From the NCBI GenBank assembly GCA_016785225.1, contig JAFBJZ010000888.1, positions 4,468,501-4,532,500 on the forward strand: DNA of 64,000 bases, read 5' to 3'. Origin of the DNA: Psettodes erumei. Its lineage: Eukaryota; Chordata; Actinopteri; Pleuronectiformes; Psettodidae. This document shows, in pieces, positions 48,901 through 62,726 of this stretch (within the stretch, counting starts at the first letter, position 1; each line of letters begins with the position of its first letter). Both the position numbers and the translations under genes were made by a program. The notes below the pieces were generated by a model that did not search any database, was not told where the DNA came from, and was given only the letters and a program-made list of their open reading frames with translations.

Positions 48901-51594
48901 TGTGTGGCCTTTGGTGAGGTCAGTGAAGATTTGTGTGTGCTCTTGTGCTTTCTACATACAGACGTGAAGGGCAGCAATGACTGAAGGTAGGAGACGCATT
49001 ATATATATAAATAAAGTACTAAAGAACTAAAGGCTCCAGTCATTGTGAAGTAGCTAAAGGAGAAGCATTCTTGATGTATAGAAATCACTATATTTCTAAT
49101 TTGGTAAATCTGGGGTTTGTTGTTTTTGTGGATAAGTCTGTGTTACTGGTACTTGGTGGTTAGCGGTCACTCACATGCACAACAGAGAATGAGAAAGTTG
49201 AAAGGGGCACATTATAACAAAACTGCACCCATAGCAGCATGTGAGGCTGCACTTAGTCACAGTAGCACTTTGAGCCAAATTCTAATATGACCATGAAAAT
49301 CTTTGACAATCCATTAGGGAGATGTGAACAGATTAAACTGGGTGCATGATGGCACTCAAGGAAAAAGGGACAATCTTCAAGGGACCATGAATATCTGCTT
49401 ATCCTTGCATCTCTGTGCATGTGCATTTCTGTTCGGCTCTTTGTACTTCCTTCCTCTCTCTTAATGTAATGTAATGAGTTAAATTCAGCGGTCCAGGGCC
49501 AGCTGACTGGATTTTAAAGGCCTTGAAGTGGAGACCCCTGTTGCATGTAAAAGAAGACCTTGTCTGCAAGGTGCGGTGTTTTACAGGGGTCTAATCCAGC
49601 AATAAAATCATGGAAGAGAAAGAAACAGAGGAAAACAGTGAGTGTTCTTTTACATCAGCCTTTCCTGGTTTGATCTAGTTTCTTGTTCCACAGGTTTTAA
49701 CATATTTTCCATGATTTAACTGGCATTTTTAATTGGCATTGTGTGCCTCCAGTTTTTACACTGGGGGTCATGGGGTTTGTTAAGTGCAGTGAAAATTTGC
49801 AAATGTGCTTGCCCAAGAATATTCCATGTATACCAGGTGAGACAATTTTCTGGTCATATAAGACTCCTTATGATCTTATGATACTGTTATACCAGCATTT
49901 CTGTCCCTACTGCTTTCATTAGTAAAGAGCCTTTAATGGTACAGAGTTAATACAATATTCAAGATTCCTTCATTTACACTCTGATAAGATGACAGTTGCC
50001 TGTTAGTCAACCTTCGTTCTCTTTTATGGTTGTTTTAATTTCCAGCTAAACCATTTTGCAGATTTCCCTCAGCATCTGCATTAATAAACTGTCGTAAGAT
50101 TATAAATTACAAATACAAAGCACAGTGGCCGCAAATGACCTTCAGCAGTGGAGGCCTCATAGAAGGGAAAGGGTGCTGACTTCTACAAATGAGCAAATGT
50201 CACAATGTAGTCTCCTACAGCACACTTTTCATCTGGGTCCTGCTGCCGAAGCCTGTCCTGTGTTTATATGTGCAGGGCTTTCAGGGTGGTTGCAGTGGCT
50301 TTGGGCTTGATGTGTTGTTTTCCCTCTGCACTGGCATGGCCTTGGCCACGTTTGATGGTTGATTGAACACGAAAACACTTGACTGCATTCTGAAAGGAAG
50401 CCGTGAAACTGTCAGCCAGCCTTCCCTCCTTCTTTCGGAGTAGAGGCTGACAGTGGCGGACAGACAGATGATCCTCTAGACCTCAACACTCTAAACTTAA
50501 CAATCCCATGTTGACAACCAGGAGAGAAGTGCTGAGTAGCAAATGGATGAGTTTTGGGAAATAAGAGTTTGTCTATTTCTCAGGGTTCTTTGCATTGAGC
50601 CCTTCAGCGCTCTCTCTTTGCATGTCATCAGCCACTCTCAGGTTAATGAGAGTTTACAGAGGCCTGTTTGATTGTTTACTCTCTCATAACAGAGCTCTTA
50701 ATGGAAAGCAGTACTGTGCTTAGATGGCTGTACTCATCCTAGGTGAATATTTAATTTTATTACTGAGCATTGTGCTTCTTCTTATAAAATCAAGAAATCA
50801 ACAGGGAACCTTCAGAAAATTATATGCTTTGTCCAAAATTATTTCTGTGGATTAAACCAGATTGCCCCAGGTTAAAAGGGGGATCGAACAATGGGAAATA
50901 CTTGATGTGCCCTAACAATCAACAGGATGGAAACAACTTTTCACTTTAATCAGCCCATTTAGGCTGCAGTTGGATTCTGTGAGAACCAGTAATGTGAAAA
51001 CTATGTTTTGATACTTTATTTACATCTTAAAGACTGTTGATGTTGATTGTTTTTTTTCCTTTAGGATATACCTTTTTTAAATTGTTGGTGATTCAGAATT
51101 ATTCCATTTATTTTATGGCAATAAGTACAAAATTCTCTGCCACACTTTTTAAAGGCTGTATTTTTCTGACTAAGAGAGTTAATCTTGCACGGATGGTGGG
51201 GTTTGTTTCAGGATATTACAAAGATTCTTGTCACTCTCTCACCTGTCAGTCTTCACTGTATACTTTAATAAAACAAGTGCCAAAAAATCACCTTTGATTT
51301 GACTGTGCAACTCTAACCAGACTCTGAGCTTTGATTATCTCCCAGGCCAGACTAAACTCTGCTTTGCAGCCAGCTGTTGGGGAAATATCCAGACACCCCA
51401 GAGATGACCCCACAATTATGAAAATGAAGTATTAATAGCTTAAAATTGCACCCAAATGGCTATCATGCAGGCACACAAGAAAAACCTGTTTGTTTTTTCT
51501 TTCTGTTGAAATCATTAGCAGAGTTTGGAAAATTTTCTTGGACGAGGTTCAGAGGTGTTCTGGACATTTGCGGTGTGTTAAAACAGGGTAAACG

Positions 51595-51614
51595 TGTGTG
51601 TGTGTGTGTGTGTG
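51595..51614. repeat. (TG)10 microsatellite
   Basis: A perfect TG run. Confidence 0.85.
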
Positions 51615-54600
51615 CATGTAAACCTGTCTGTATTTTTTCAGTATCTAACATCTCAGCCTTAAAGCTCAATTTGACAAATATCTGGCAAATATACTGTTGC
51701 CAAGTTAATGTCAAGTTTGGGCAATCTGGGTTTGTGTGTGTGTGTAGGTAAGTTTACAGAGAGTTCTGTATATAGGTTTACCTCAACTCATGTCTTGGGC
51801 AGTATCTTCATATTTTCTCAATGATTTCCATCTAACTAGCTTCAAGGCCAATGAAAAATTATAATTAGGAGGGGGCTGTTTTCAGCTTGTTCAGCTCAAT
51901 TTCTGGATTTGGTAGTTCAATTGTACTGGTAAGGCAAAGATGACAATTTATGAATTTTTGTCTAAAAACGTCAGCTGAGAGAAAAAAGCTGGGGCACTGA
52001 GTAGGCAGGGGAGCATATGACAGACTATGGTAGTCAGAGAAAAACTGCTAAGACCTAACATGCCTTTTCATGTTTTTTTTGGCAAGGATGCATTTTCTCT
52101 TGGATGGGAGAGCTCTTTGACTACGTAATGATTTGAAGACATTCTTTCGTTATTCGTGGAATAAAAGTGTCCGAGAGATGCCCTCTCCATCATGACTAAG
52201 GTTTTTGATCTGGCAGAGTTTCATTAAACTGTAATGTATAACATGCATTTTTTTATGATTACCTGTATACAATTGCCAAGGTAAGTACTGAGTGCTGGCA
52301 GTTTCATGAGTGGAAAGACAAAATCAATTCAGAAACCCCTTATTTTTGCTGTAAACAGGTATTTGAGTGGATCTGTCTTAGTCTGCGCCCTGTGCGGTTC
52401 CTGTGTGTAGGCCCCCAGCTCAGACTCTCGTGATGAGCCGCGGGAAGATGGATGAGACCCTGAAAACAAGACAATTTCCTGGTCTAATCCCAGCCAGAGG
52501 CAGTGAGACGGGAGGAGGTCCAACAGTGTGAGTGTTTGTGAGTGTATTTTTATGTGCAGCATAAAAGGCTTTGTTTATAGTTTAAAGTATTGATGCAGAC
52601 CACCCAATGATTCACAGTCCCTTACAAACTGGTCGCTGTATTCCTACAAAGTGTAATGGAAAATATTAAGGCTTAAAGGAATAATTTAACATTTTAGGAA
52701 ATAGACATTCACAATGGTTAGCTCAGTTTAAGGCAGGAAAAGGATAGAAACAGCCAAATGTTGAGAAACTGCTTATTACCACCTCTAAAGCTCACTTGCG
52801 TTACGTGCTGGATTATTTCTCCGCCAGGTGGAGTGACTATTTTTTGGTGTTTTTGTTGTGTCTTATTTTCCAATTGAGGGAAACTCCTAAAAATCAAAAA
52901 CATGAAAACTTAATTTTAAGGTGTAATTATAAGTGGGTTTTTTTTACTTTTGCCTTTTTGTTCATTTGTTAGTTTGTTTTAACCACAATTTCTTTGCAAC
53001 TTATTACTGTACTAAAAGTAAATCACCCAGCAGTAAATATTTTCTCCTTAACAATTTTGGTGTCATTTAAGATCATTTTTTGTGGTAAGTTAGAAAACTT
53101 ATATACCAGAGGTGTATCCCACAACACACAAGTTTAAAGCCAAGAAAACTTGCCTGAATTTTTAGAAAATAATATATTTCCATTTAGGTTAATGGTGTAT
53201 CAATGACAGCTAATAGCTGAAACAATTTGCATGCACCACTGTGGATTCTTGTTACTGTTACTGAACATGCCTTAACTTTCATTGGTTGATATTTTATACA
53301 ATGTGTATTTGTATCCTTTCTTATAGTTGAGCACTACCATCATTTTGGTGGAAGCTACCTCCAGTGCAATTGGCCAGGGAGAGATATTGAGTTTCCCAGC
53401 CACATATTAATTTAATCATGCAGCATTGTTAACACATGTCACTGTACGGCGCCTGGCCCATTGATCCTTCATCAGCATGTGTTACTGCAATCAATACTCT
53501 CATTAGCGAGCTGTCAGGGCCAAGGAAATGCTTAGAGAGGAGGCCTTTTTCATGTTCGATTACACTGCGTGCTCGGAGCTGCTGTCCAACTTTGGTGCTG
53601 GCCGAGCTTTCAGTGAGCTCTGGGAGTGTTTCACGCCACACAAGGGATTTCATACCGAAACAAGAAACATGATTTTACATTTGTTGGAGGGTCTGAGAAA
53701 TGGATGGCGTTCACGCCCATTCTGTGGTTGATTGTAATGGAGTCTCTGGTGATTCCTTGAGCCAAAGAATTTCCCAGACGCATACATTACACATACCCAA
53801 ACTTCTTCTCACATGCACAGCACACACGTGTAAACATTCTTGCGTGAACACAACCTAAAAAGGTGGTGTTTTGTTGTAGACACTGCCCTTGGCAGTATGC
53901 AGTAAATTTACATAAAACGATCTGTTGAACATATACAAACAAATATTCACAGGCTTGTCTATGCCCATACACGCAAGCATATGCACTGATTCATATTCAA
54001 GTATTTTTTTTGCCATGGATCCCTTTTTTTTGGGGGGTTTCTTGTTCTTGTATTTTTATAAAGTGACCTGCTACAAGTCTCACTGACAAAAAACACATAT
54101 TCCATCAGCCCATAAGCCTGTATACCTGACACTCAGTATCTTTGTTTCTTATCTCTGACCAAAATCCTTTCTCCTCTCTTAATGGTCGACTTTGAAGTCA
54201 TGCTAAGCCTCTGTGATTCTAATCATTGTGAGTGTGATTGAATGCACCGAGACGCCAAACAATTTTTTATTACGGTAGACAGACAAAAACAGTCACAAAC
54301 ACCTGTATCCTCCCGCGTCTGACAAGATATGTTGGACGTGTGTGTGTGCATGCACTATTCTCCTATACCTCCTGAAAGACATTATCAGAGTTGTGTATCT
54401 ACAGGCAGCCCTCTGTGCCCTCATGTATTTGGATTTCACTATTACTTAATAGCTGCTAATAAACAATTTATGCCACTTAACTGGGGTAATACATTATATC
54501 CTGACACATGGTTGAGTAACCACCTTGACTTTCTCTCCCTCTCCTCTTCCAGTTGTGGAAAACAAAATACTTGGCGTGCGGCCACAGACAACACTGAGGC

Positions 54601-55100
54601 CCATTATCATCTGCTTGCTCGCTCAGGCAGTTTTGAAACAAGGAAAGTTCATCGAGGCCTCTCTTGCTGACCAGGTATTAGGTATTGAATAACTGACCAG
54701 CATGGTAATGAAATATGGATAATGTGTTACAAATGAAACATGTATAGTGCTGTGGTTCAGTGAGACTACAGGCACAATCACCAACACATTTTGTAGATTT
54801 GTAACAGACTTTGCAGCAATTGTATAGATTTTGTGTAAATGTGGAGCACATCACTGGAGCCTAATGAAATAGACATAACTTGTATGTGACTTACATATGA
54901 GATCATATCTCTGGGCGGGCATTCCAAATGATAGAAAGTTATATTGATAGATTGTAATGATATGATGATGGATTATATGGTCATTTGATACACATGAAGG
55001 GGTCCAGAGGATTTAGCAGAGAAGGTAACATATGCATGTTTTCTTCTTGCACCAGTGCACATGTATGAACAAGCGTGCCAGCACAGACACACGCCGTTGT

Positions 55101-55126
55101 ACACACACACACACACACACACACAC
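55101..55126. repeat. (CA)13 microsatellite
   Basis: A perfect CA run; the following 100 bp are also CA-rich. Confidence 0.9.
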
Positions 55127-55768
55127 CATCCAGCACTCACACATGTCGTGGGAAGAACAAATGATTCTCCCTGTACTCCCCTTCCACACACACACACGTC
55201 CACATGCACTCCTCTGTGTGCTATCAGTCCTGTGTGTGTCTCCAGAGGGAAACTGTATCAGACAACAGAGTTCACGTGACCCGGGGAGTCAGCCGTCCTT
55301 AATCCTACTGTCAGCCCTAATTGGGCAGCAGGGGATTGATCTAGTATGCCCTCTGTGTGTGTGTATGTGAATGTGCATGTGTGTGTATGTATATGTGAGT
55401 GTGGATGCCCTAGTTGGCCTCTTATGAAGTCAGGAGTCCACTTACACATGGACTCTTGACTTCATACTCTGAAGAAGCAGGAGTAAAAGAAAGACAAATA
55501 AATGTCATTTTTATTAATAATGTGGATAACAAATTATTTTACTTTCTCCAAAAAAACAGATTAGAAAGAAAAACATGCCCCCTTGATGTACATATCATGG
55601 AAGATAATTAGTCAGAAATACTAATGCATATTATTTCCTTCAATAGATTATTGATAGACACCTATTTTATATTTTATCCTCAGAGTCTTATATTTGCTGT
55701 CTCTGTGACAGATGGTTACCACCATTCTACAACACATTATACCAAAATCATATGTCTATTGAACTTCA

Positions 55769-55780
55769 CCAGTAGAGGGC
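55769..55780 (+). promoter_or_regulatory. candidate CTCF site
   Basis: CCAGTAGAGGGC fits the core CTCF consensus CCASYAGRKGGC at all 12 positions. Chance occurrence in 64 kb is possible, so confidence is modest. Confidence 0.35.
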
Positions 55781-57130
55781 AATACTGCTGAAACCATAGT
55801 GACCAATGCCCTCTTAACTCCCTCTCCGACACACAAATCACATCTATTATCTCTGTTGTTTCAGGATGGTTGAAAGCATTGCTTTCAGAGAAGACATATA
55901 TGTGTTGAACAAAGAAGGAAACTATAACAAATGATGCTGTGATGTATCTTTTAACAGCAGAGAGAGAGAGACAGGAGATGTGGCCAAAATTAATGACAAA
56001 CATGACCTATTCAAGGCCAAAGGAATTAATAATTGCAGCAAAGATCTTTCCCATCCCCATCCGTTGGACCAACATTCATCTGTGTGCGCTTCACTTTGAA
56101 AAGGAAGTGGCTGTGTCTCAGCCTGAATTATGCTTTTTAAGAGAGCTAAAGGTGAGCAGTTTAAAGTAAAACAAAGTGTAAGATGCAAAAGAAGAGAGAG
56201 AAATTGATGAAAAAGTGACCAGCTGGGTGAAACTAACCAGACTTGGAGCTGCAAATCACCAAAGACATTCATCAAAAACAGCAAACACATGTTTTTCCTG
56301 CTTTTCTTTCCATTCTTTTGCCATTTGGAAGGTTTTATTCTGTGGATTTAGGTTTTTTCACATTTTGGCTACAAGGCAGTGAGTTAGTCACATAATAAAC
56401 TTCGGGAACACTGTGCTTGCCACTAAAACAGGATATCCTCATTTCATGTTAGTTTTTTAAATTATTCTCTTGCTAATAAGTTTAATTTGTTTCCTTCCTG
56501 CTTTTTTATGTGAAGCCTGCTAAAGTTCAGCTGTAAACCCTGCTAAAAGCAATTCAACCTTGTATGACATCATGGATACAATTATACATTTCTAACTGGC
56601 TATTAAAGACCTATTCATGATGACCTGAAACCATGAGACATATTCAACACTTTAGTTTTGAAGTGACCAACAAAATAGTCATGCAAGTTGAGAAAAAGAA
56701 ACCCAAAATATAATCACAAAACAAAATCACATTTAGCTAAAGGTGGCTATCGTTTGAAGACTCTGCTCTGTAATGTCCCCTGTTTCCTTTTTTGTTTTTT
56801 TTGTTTTCTTTTTTGTTGCCAGTATTAGTCAGCAAAGGTTTTAGTGCCATTACTCACAACCATTCTGTTCCATTAACAAATTAATTAATGATTTGGTGGC
56901 TTTTCTTCGCATTATTATTATTTTTGAAAGTTGGGATTTACTAAAATATGGCTGAATTTGTTTTTGAAAAACAAGAAAGAAAGATCTTGATTTGTGCTCA
57001 CTGTGTAAATTTCTTGAATGACAGACGTACTGGTCTGAGTCCTCAGAGAGAGCTGTTGTTTAGACAGGTAATGGGCTGAGAGAAACACAACCACAGAAAC
57101 CACTGTTATGCCTGATCTGGTTACACAACA

Positions 57131-57131
57131 G

Positions 57132-57173
<42 letters not shown>

Positions 57174-57188
57174 GTGTGTGTGTGTGCG
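57131..57188. repeat. (TG)n microsatellite, imperfect
   Basis: About 28 TG units with a CG and a TTG interruption. Confidence 0.9.
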
Positions 57189-57308
57189 TATTTGCTTTTC
57201 TTCATGTGTGCAGGTATGTGTGAGTGGTCACCAATGTGTCCTTTCCACTGATTTTGTGAATACGTGTAAGTGCCAGTATTTCAGTTCACACAGATTATGT
57301 GTGTGCAA

Positions 57309-57312
<4 letters not shown>

Positions 57313-57350
<38 letters not shown>
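57313..57350. repeat. (TG)19 microsatellite
   Basis: A perfect TG run about 125 bp after the previous array; the intervening DNA is also TG-rich. Confidence 0.9.
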
Positions 57351-57351
<1 letters not shown>

Positions 57352-59819
57352 ACTCACCATAACATAACAGCAGGTTATGAGGTTGGAGAGCCTGTGTTTA
57401 TTTGTTTGCTTAGCAGATGCCCTTATGCAGGGCACTCAGCTTGTGGTTCATTTAACACATCCGCATGTTTACACAGCTGGATATGAACTGATAGGGAGAC
57501 ACTTGTGGTTAAGCAGTTTAATGTTAATGTTAAGAGGGAAGCAAAAAGAAAGTTTGACACATTTTCTTTCTTTCATGGGCTCCTTTGTTTCTCCCATGAT
57601 TTGTCTTTCTCCTCCAACACCATCCACCCAATTTTTCTTCCTCTCCTGCACTTAATTTCCCACCTTTCTCTCCATGATCTGTCCCTCAATTCTTTCTGCT
57701 TCACCCTCTCATCTCTATACCCATGACATCCACCCTAAACTCTCTTGTCCATTCTAACTTCCCGAGGTTTTTCCACTTCCTACATCCCTCACTCCTCCTC
57801 CTGTGCAGTTTCACTCTCCGTCTTCCTTTTTCTCCACACATACAAAAGCCACATGGAGGGTCTGCTTCTAATCTCCGCATGCTGGGGTCTCCATTTGTTT
57901 TGCTTGTCCAGGGACCCCACAATGCAGTTTCTAGTGCCCAGGACCCACTGAGTGCAGATTTAATTAGATAAGGCGAATAGTGGAAGGAGCTGGAGAATTG
58001 AAATTGGACATGGGGGTTTTACAAGGAGGGCTGGTTGGTCCTTGGCACTGCATGAGCTCAGTACAACAATATACTTCATACTGAGAGGGGCAATAAGAAA
58101 GTGGAAAGGTAGGGGGAATGAGAATGAAGAATGGAGATGGAATATTTAACTCTTCACTGGTAGTCGCTAAGGGTGTATGTGGCTATTGTGCTCCCAGTCT
58201 ATAGGTTGCTGGTGCCTCACCTACTCATGCCACCGAGCCTGTGATCTTAAACAGTCTGGTAAAAGTTTTGTTTAAAAAAATGCAGGCTGTGTGTTACGTG
58301 TGTGAATAGTGTGAACAGAACTTTCTCTACCACCACATGAGCAATATTGACTATAATCATTAGAAAAAAAATATAAGCATTGTGTCAGTAAGATGTTGGA
58401 TCACTGCTCTAAGATGTGCAAAGGTCCGTTAGTTGTTAGGTAGGCAAGTAAACAATGACTGCTTGGCTACTATTAAAATGAATTACAATTACTCAAAAAA
58501 GGAACAACACAGGAAAAAGAAGAAATTAATTCAAATTCTCAGAAATGAACTATTACTATTAAGGGCCATCTTGTCTCTATAAAGGTATTATATGACATCA
58601 CCTACAGTGGTAGCTAAATGAACATGAGCGGCTATCCTCATTTAACACTTTTTATCTTTAACACTTTTTTAAAGTGCTGCAAATCTGGTTTGTGCAGTTG
58701 TATCACAAAAAACTACATTTACTGGGCTTGAGAAAGTAAAATGTAATTTGAACTAATGTTTGGTGGTTATGGTTATGGAAAAAAGTGGTTATCAAAAAGT
58801 GCGTTTGGTGTAATATTGGAAGACCAGGTCCTGCAGTCTTTTTGTAACAGATTTTTGTAAAACATACTTTGTAGCTATTGTCATTTTCATTACTGTACTA
58901 TGGCATACTGTCATATCTTTACTTTCTGTCTGAATTTTCTAAATAGGGCATTCACATAAAGAAAAATTTAGCATTTCTTCCCTGTTTTTCCAGCGAGTTA
59001 AAAAATAAAGAAAAATAGACACTTCGTCATGATCAGGACTGACAGTGGATCATCTCTAGAAATTCCATCAGAGCCAAAACAGCCATGACTGGTGAACGCC
59101 AGGGATGAGTGTGTTGCTTACTGGTCGTGTGGTGGAATATGTAGGAAGGAGTATGTGGCTCCGCTGTGTTGCGATTGAATGGCTCTTCCAACATCAAATA
59201 CAATTTAAGTCTAATCTTTTTTTTTAACTTATAACTACTGCTCCAACCATACTATGTGTCTAACAAACTGTAATAAAAGCAAAAACTTCAGAGAGGTGTA
59301 ACAGAGAAGTTTCGTCTGAGATACTATAAACTTAAAAAGACTTGCTCCTGGTCTTGCTTCTGTTTGGCTGGTACAAGTTTGTTTTCCTTTGGGTTAAATG
59401 TATTTCTTGTTTGCAGGGAAATGTGAACTGTCCTTTATAAAATAATTATGTTTAAAATCAAAATTTGCAGCCAATTCAAAATGTTGGCTCTTTAAAGGTA
59501 CAGCATTTTCAGTGACTGACACAACTACAATGTATTTAGTAGAGCTTGTCTTGTCAGTACTGTACTCTGTGAGGTCACCACCTCATGTTATTTGCCTTGC
59601 ATGATGTCAAAGTATTATGACAGCGTTTTGGTTTCCATTTGTTTTCCTTGTACTTTCTCCTTCAGGGTTGGCACTAAGACAATACTAGCGTGTATGTCAT
59701 TTCATCCTGCCTGTCATCATAAATTCATACTAATGTCCAGGAGATAAAAAACACAAATAGACATATCGAAAGGTTGGATGAAAAGTAGAAATACATGGAT
59801 AGAGGGAGTCTGGAGGCTT

Positions 59820-59824
<5 letters not shown>

Positions 59825-59866
<42 letters not shown>
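59825..59866. repeat. (TG)21 microsatellite
   Basis: A perfect TG run. Confidence 0.92.
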
Positions 59867-59868
<2 letters not shown>

Positions 59869-61519
59869 AAGAGGAAGACAGAATGACCATGTAAAATCCT
59901 TGGCTTTTATAAAAGAACACACTTCCCTTTGATGGGGAATGAGCGTCTGCACGAAAATGAGCATAACAAGTGTTTATTGGCTGTTGTGACCCTGGGTAAA
60001 AAAAAAACCTGCCATCATCTAACTCCAGCTGCTGCATTTCTTCGTCAGAGTACAACTATTAGCAACACCATTCAGCTGGATTTGATTAGAGAGCACAGGC
60101 TGTACCAGATAGTCATTAAGATTATTGGTTTTCAGTTGGCAGGTGGAGGATGTTTTGTTATCGTTGTTGTTGATTCCTCATCATGCTTTTTCCTGTTTTA
60201 ATTGTGAGGGATTTCCTGCACGTGCCGGCAGTTTTTCACTTTCAGTCCACTGGACTTACTTTCAGACTGTCACACTAGCAAGTTGCATTGTGGTAAAGTG
60301 GCATGTTTGATATTCTCCATGGGTCAAATTAGTTCAGGGTCTGTCTTTAAACTATAAGCGGCTGCACATGTAGATTCAGGCATGTCTGCTGAAAGACTCA
60401 CATACTGAGCTCACTGTGGGTCATTGTAGCTGTTGTGATGCACCACTCCTGTTTATGCTCATCCCCTGCCAGGCTTAATTACAGCAGTTTTGACTTAACA
60501 AGACACAATCACACAAGAAGGGCTGCAGTATAACTGTGGAGCATCCTGTACCTTGTGGTCTGAAACAGGCTGCGCTACTTGTCTTGCCTTTGCTGCCCTA
60601 AAGCCCCCTATGCCTCTGTTACAGTGTGTTTTATCTTTATTTCCTGCTGAGGGACTCTCCCTTGTGACTCTTCTGTTCTGTACCCCTCCTTCTCTTTTTT
60701 CCCTCAGTTTATCTCCAGAGATGCCTCCACATTGATCCATCCATCAACCAGACTCTAAGGGGCCCTCATCAGCTTTGAGCTTCCTATCATAACTTTCCCA
60801 ACCATACACATACACACCTACACACATAGACACACACAGACACAAACAGAGAGAGAGGCAAAGAGCAAGAAAGATAGACAGTTCTTCTTGGACACACTTT
60901 ATTTGTTCTATGATGCATGTCATTTGATCTAGTTTTGCAAGGTGTGAAAAAAATTACTCACTGTGAACGACAAAGCTGTCTCCAGTTTATTGAATTGTGA
61001 CTTGAGATTGCAATTTGCCTTGCAGAAAATGACTACAATATGATCAATTAATCAATTGCTCGCTAAACTGACAGACAGGCAATGTATCTTGTCTTGTGAC
61101 CAAATGTTGTTACCTGATTATGGTTTAAACAACTGCCTCACTCATTAAATACTTTGCTATGTGACATTGTATAGCTTCTTATTCCCCATGAAGTTTAAAT
61201 AGCCTAATGTTATATTTGATTTTAAATAATACGTATTCTATTCAGGAGCTATATACATGAAATTATTTCCTCTGAGCTCCTTCAGTGTGTTATAATAGCA
61301 ATGACTTTTTATTTGGCAAAGAGAAACTAAAAAGAGGATTTCCCTTAGCAGTTAAATATCCATGTCAGTATCACATGAATGGGATGTATTCTCTAATGAA
61401 ATAAAAGTCAATGTCTCACACTTTGAAAGCACAATACAGGAGTATCACTTTTCTGCTGTCAAACATCACATACTTGTACTGTGTGAACCGTTCTTTCTGT
61501 TTGTCTTTACAGACAAATG

Positions 61520-61574
61520 CTTGCTGAAAGGACAGTGGCCAAACATCTTGCTGAAAAGGACAGTGGCCAAACAT
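61520..61574. repeat. two-copy tandem duplication, unit 27/28 bp
   Basis: The first copy occupies 61520-61546 and begins CTTGCTGAAAGGACAGTGGC. The second (61547-61574) is identical except for one extra A. This makes a recent local duplication. Confidence 0.9.
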
Positions 61575-62676
61575 CTGTGCGCTGGCACAGAGCAAGTGAC
61601 AGGTCTGCTGCAGATTGGTACTGTGCATGGAAAAACAAGTGGGCACACTCACATACACACATCTGATGACACATAAAGAAAACAAATACATGATCACACC
61701 CAGAGATGCTCACTGACTGACTGTATGTAGCAGGTGCTCAGCAAATCAGCTCTCAGTGCAGACATGGAAACGTGTAAGCTGGAAAGGCATGCTGAGTCCT
61801 GCACATCTTCCGTGCACTCATAGCTCACCTTGAGACGGCTAGAAAGGAAACAATAAACCCAAGCATGCCAAACCCTCTTACAAAGCTGCTATGTCCCTGA
61901 AATGAGAACCTCACGATGTGAAAGTAAAATTAAGTTAGAAAGACCATAAATGCAGGAAAAAGGTTATCACCCAATTTCCAGGACACAGATGTAATTGTTT
62001 TAGTTGTGATACTCTTCCAACAGGCATCTGTTCTCAGGGCTAAATATGTTAGTAAGCCTCTCGCCCTTATGCCTTCTTTTCAAAACCATGCTCTTCTATT
62101 ATGAACATTGTGTATCTATGACTGAAACCATTTTCCAATGTTCGTAATGACATGGAACACCTGCTGTTCATGCACTGTGCTGAACTCCAGCACAGAGATT
62201 TTTCTTTTTCTTGTTGTTATAAAGTCAAGGACGCTGAAAGACAGACTATGATAATGATGATGTTTACCAAACTCAAACCTTTTCATATCTTACTTTTGGC
62301 CACTTCTGTCTTTGCCTCTCTCTCTTATTGGCTGCAGTGAAGCACATCATTTCCAGAAACCAGACATGATGATTATTCAGAGCAGACGTATTAACACTGA
62401 GGACAAGCTATGGTAGTTGATATTCACAAACTGCTGCATAATCATATTCTTAAAGAGCCCAAGTAATGCTGATCTGACAGCATTGTTTTGATGTTCTCTT
62501 TCTCCCCCGTGAAAAACAGCAGGTTTGTGTTTGGGCAGATGGACGGGAGTTGGCTGATGCTCCCTGGGGATGAAATCAACTCTGCCGTAGGCCAAGGTCC
62601 GTGTTTATCTTTGGGCTTTATTAGATGTTGATGTTGGCCGTGTGAGAGAACCACTTGTTTAAAAAACTATTTTTAA

Positions 62677-62681
<5 letters not shown>

Positions 62682-62721
<40 letters not shown>
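62682..62721. repeat. (GA)20 microsatellite
   Basis: A perfect AG/GA run of about 20 units, the longest purine-only dinucleotide array in the window. Confidence 0.92.

Positions 62722-62726
<5 letters not shown>

Larger units (their letters stand above)
45083..51000. other. intergenic DNA with microsatellites and unique AT-rich blocks
   Basis: No gene recognised. TG runs lie near 45.37 and 45.88 kb. The stretch 47500-47900 contains homeodomain-type TTAATTTATTTTTAATT sequence and lacks low-complexity character, so it could be regulatory. A 10-bp perfect inverted repeat lies at 50408-50454. Confidence 0.45.
51001..57130. other. intergenic DNA, no confirmed gene
   Basis: No recognised protein. 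Notable unannotated pieces are a non-repetitive block at 53420-53740 and a splice-bounded open segment at 54553-54674. Another open segment at about 55990-56151 ends at a GTGAGC donor. None has identifiable homology by eye. TG/CA runs occur at 51.6 and 55.1 kb. Confidence 0.45.

Noticed and set aside
55939..56151. Open segment ending at a GTGAGC donor, containing LCALHFEKE that faintly recalls a THAP domain
   Set aside because: The zinc-binding Cys/His spacing of a THAP domain is not present and no matching second half was found.
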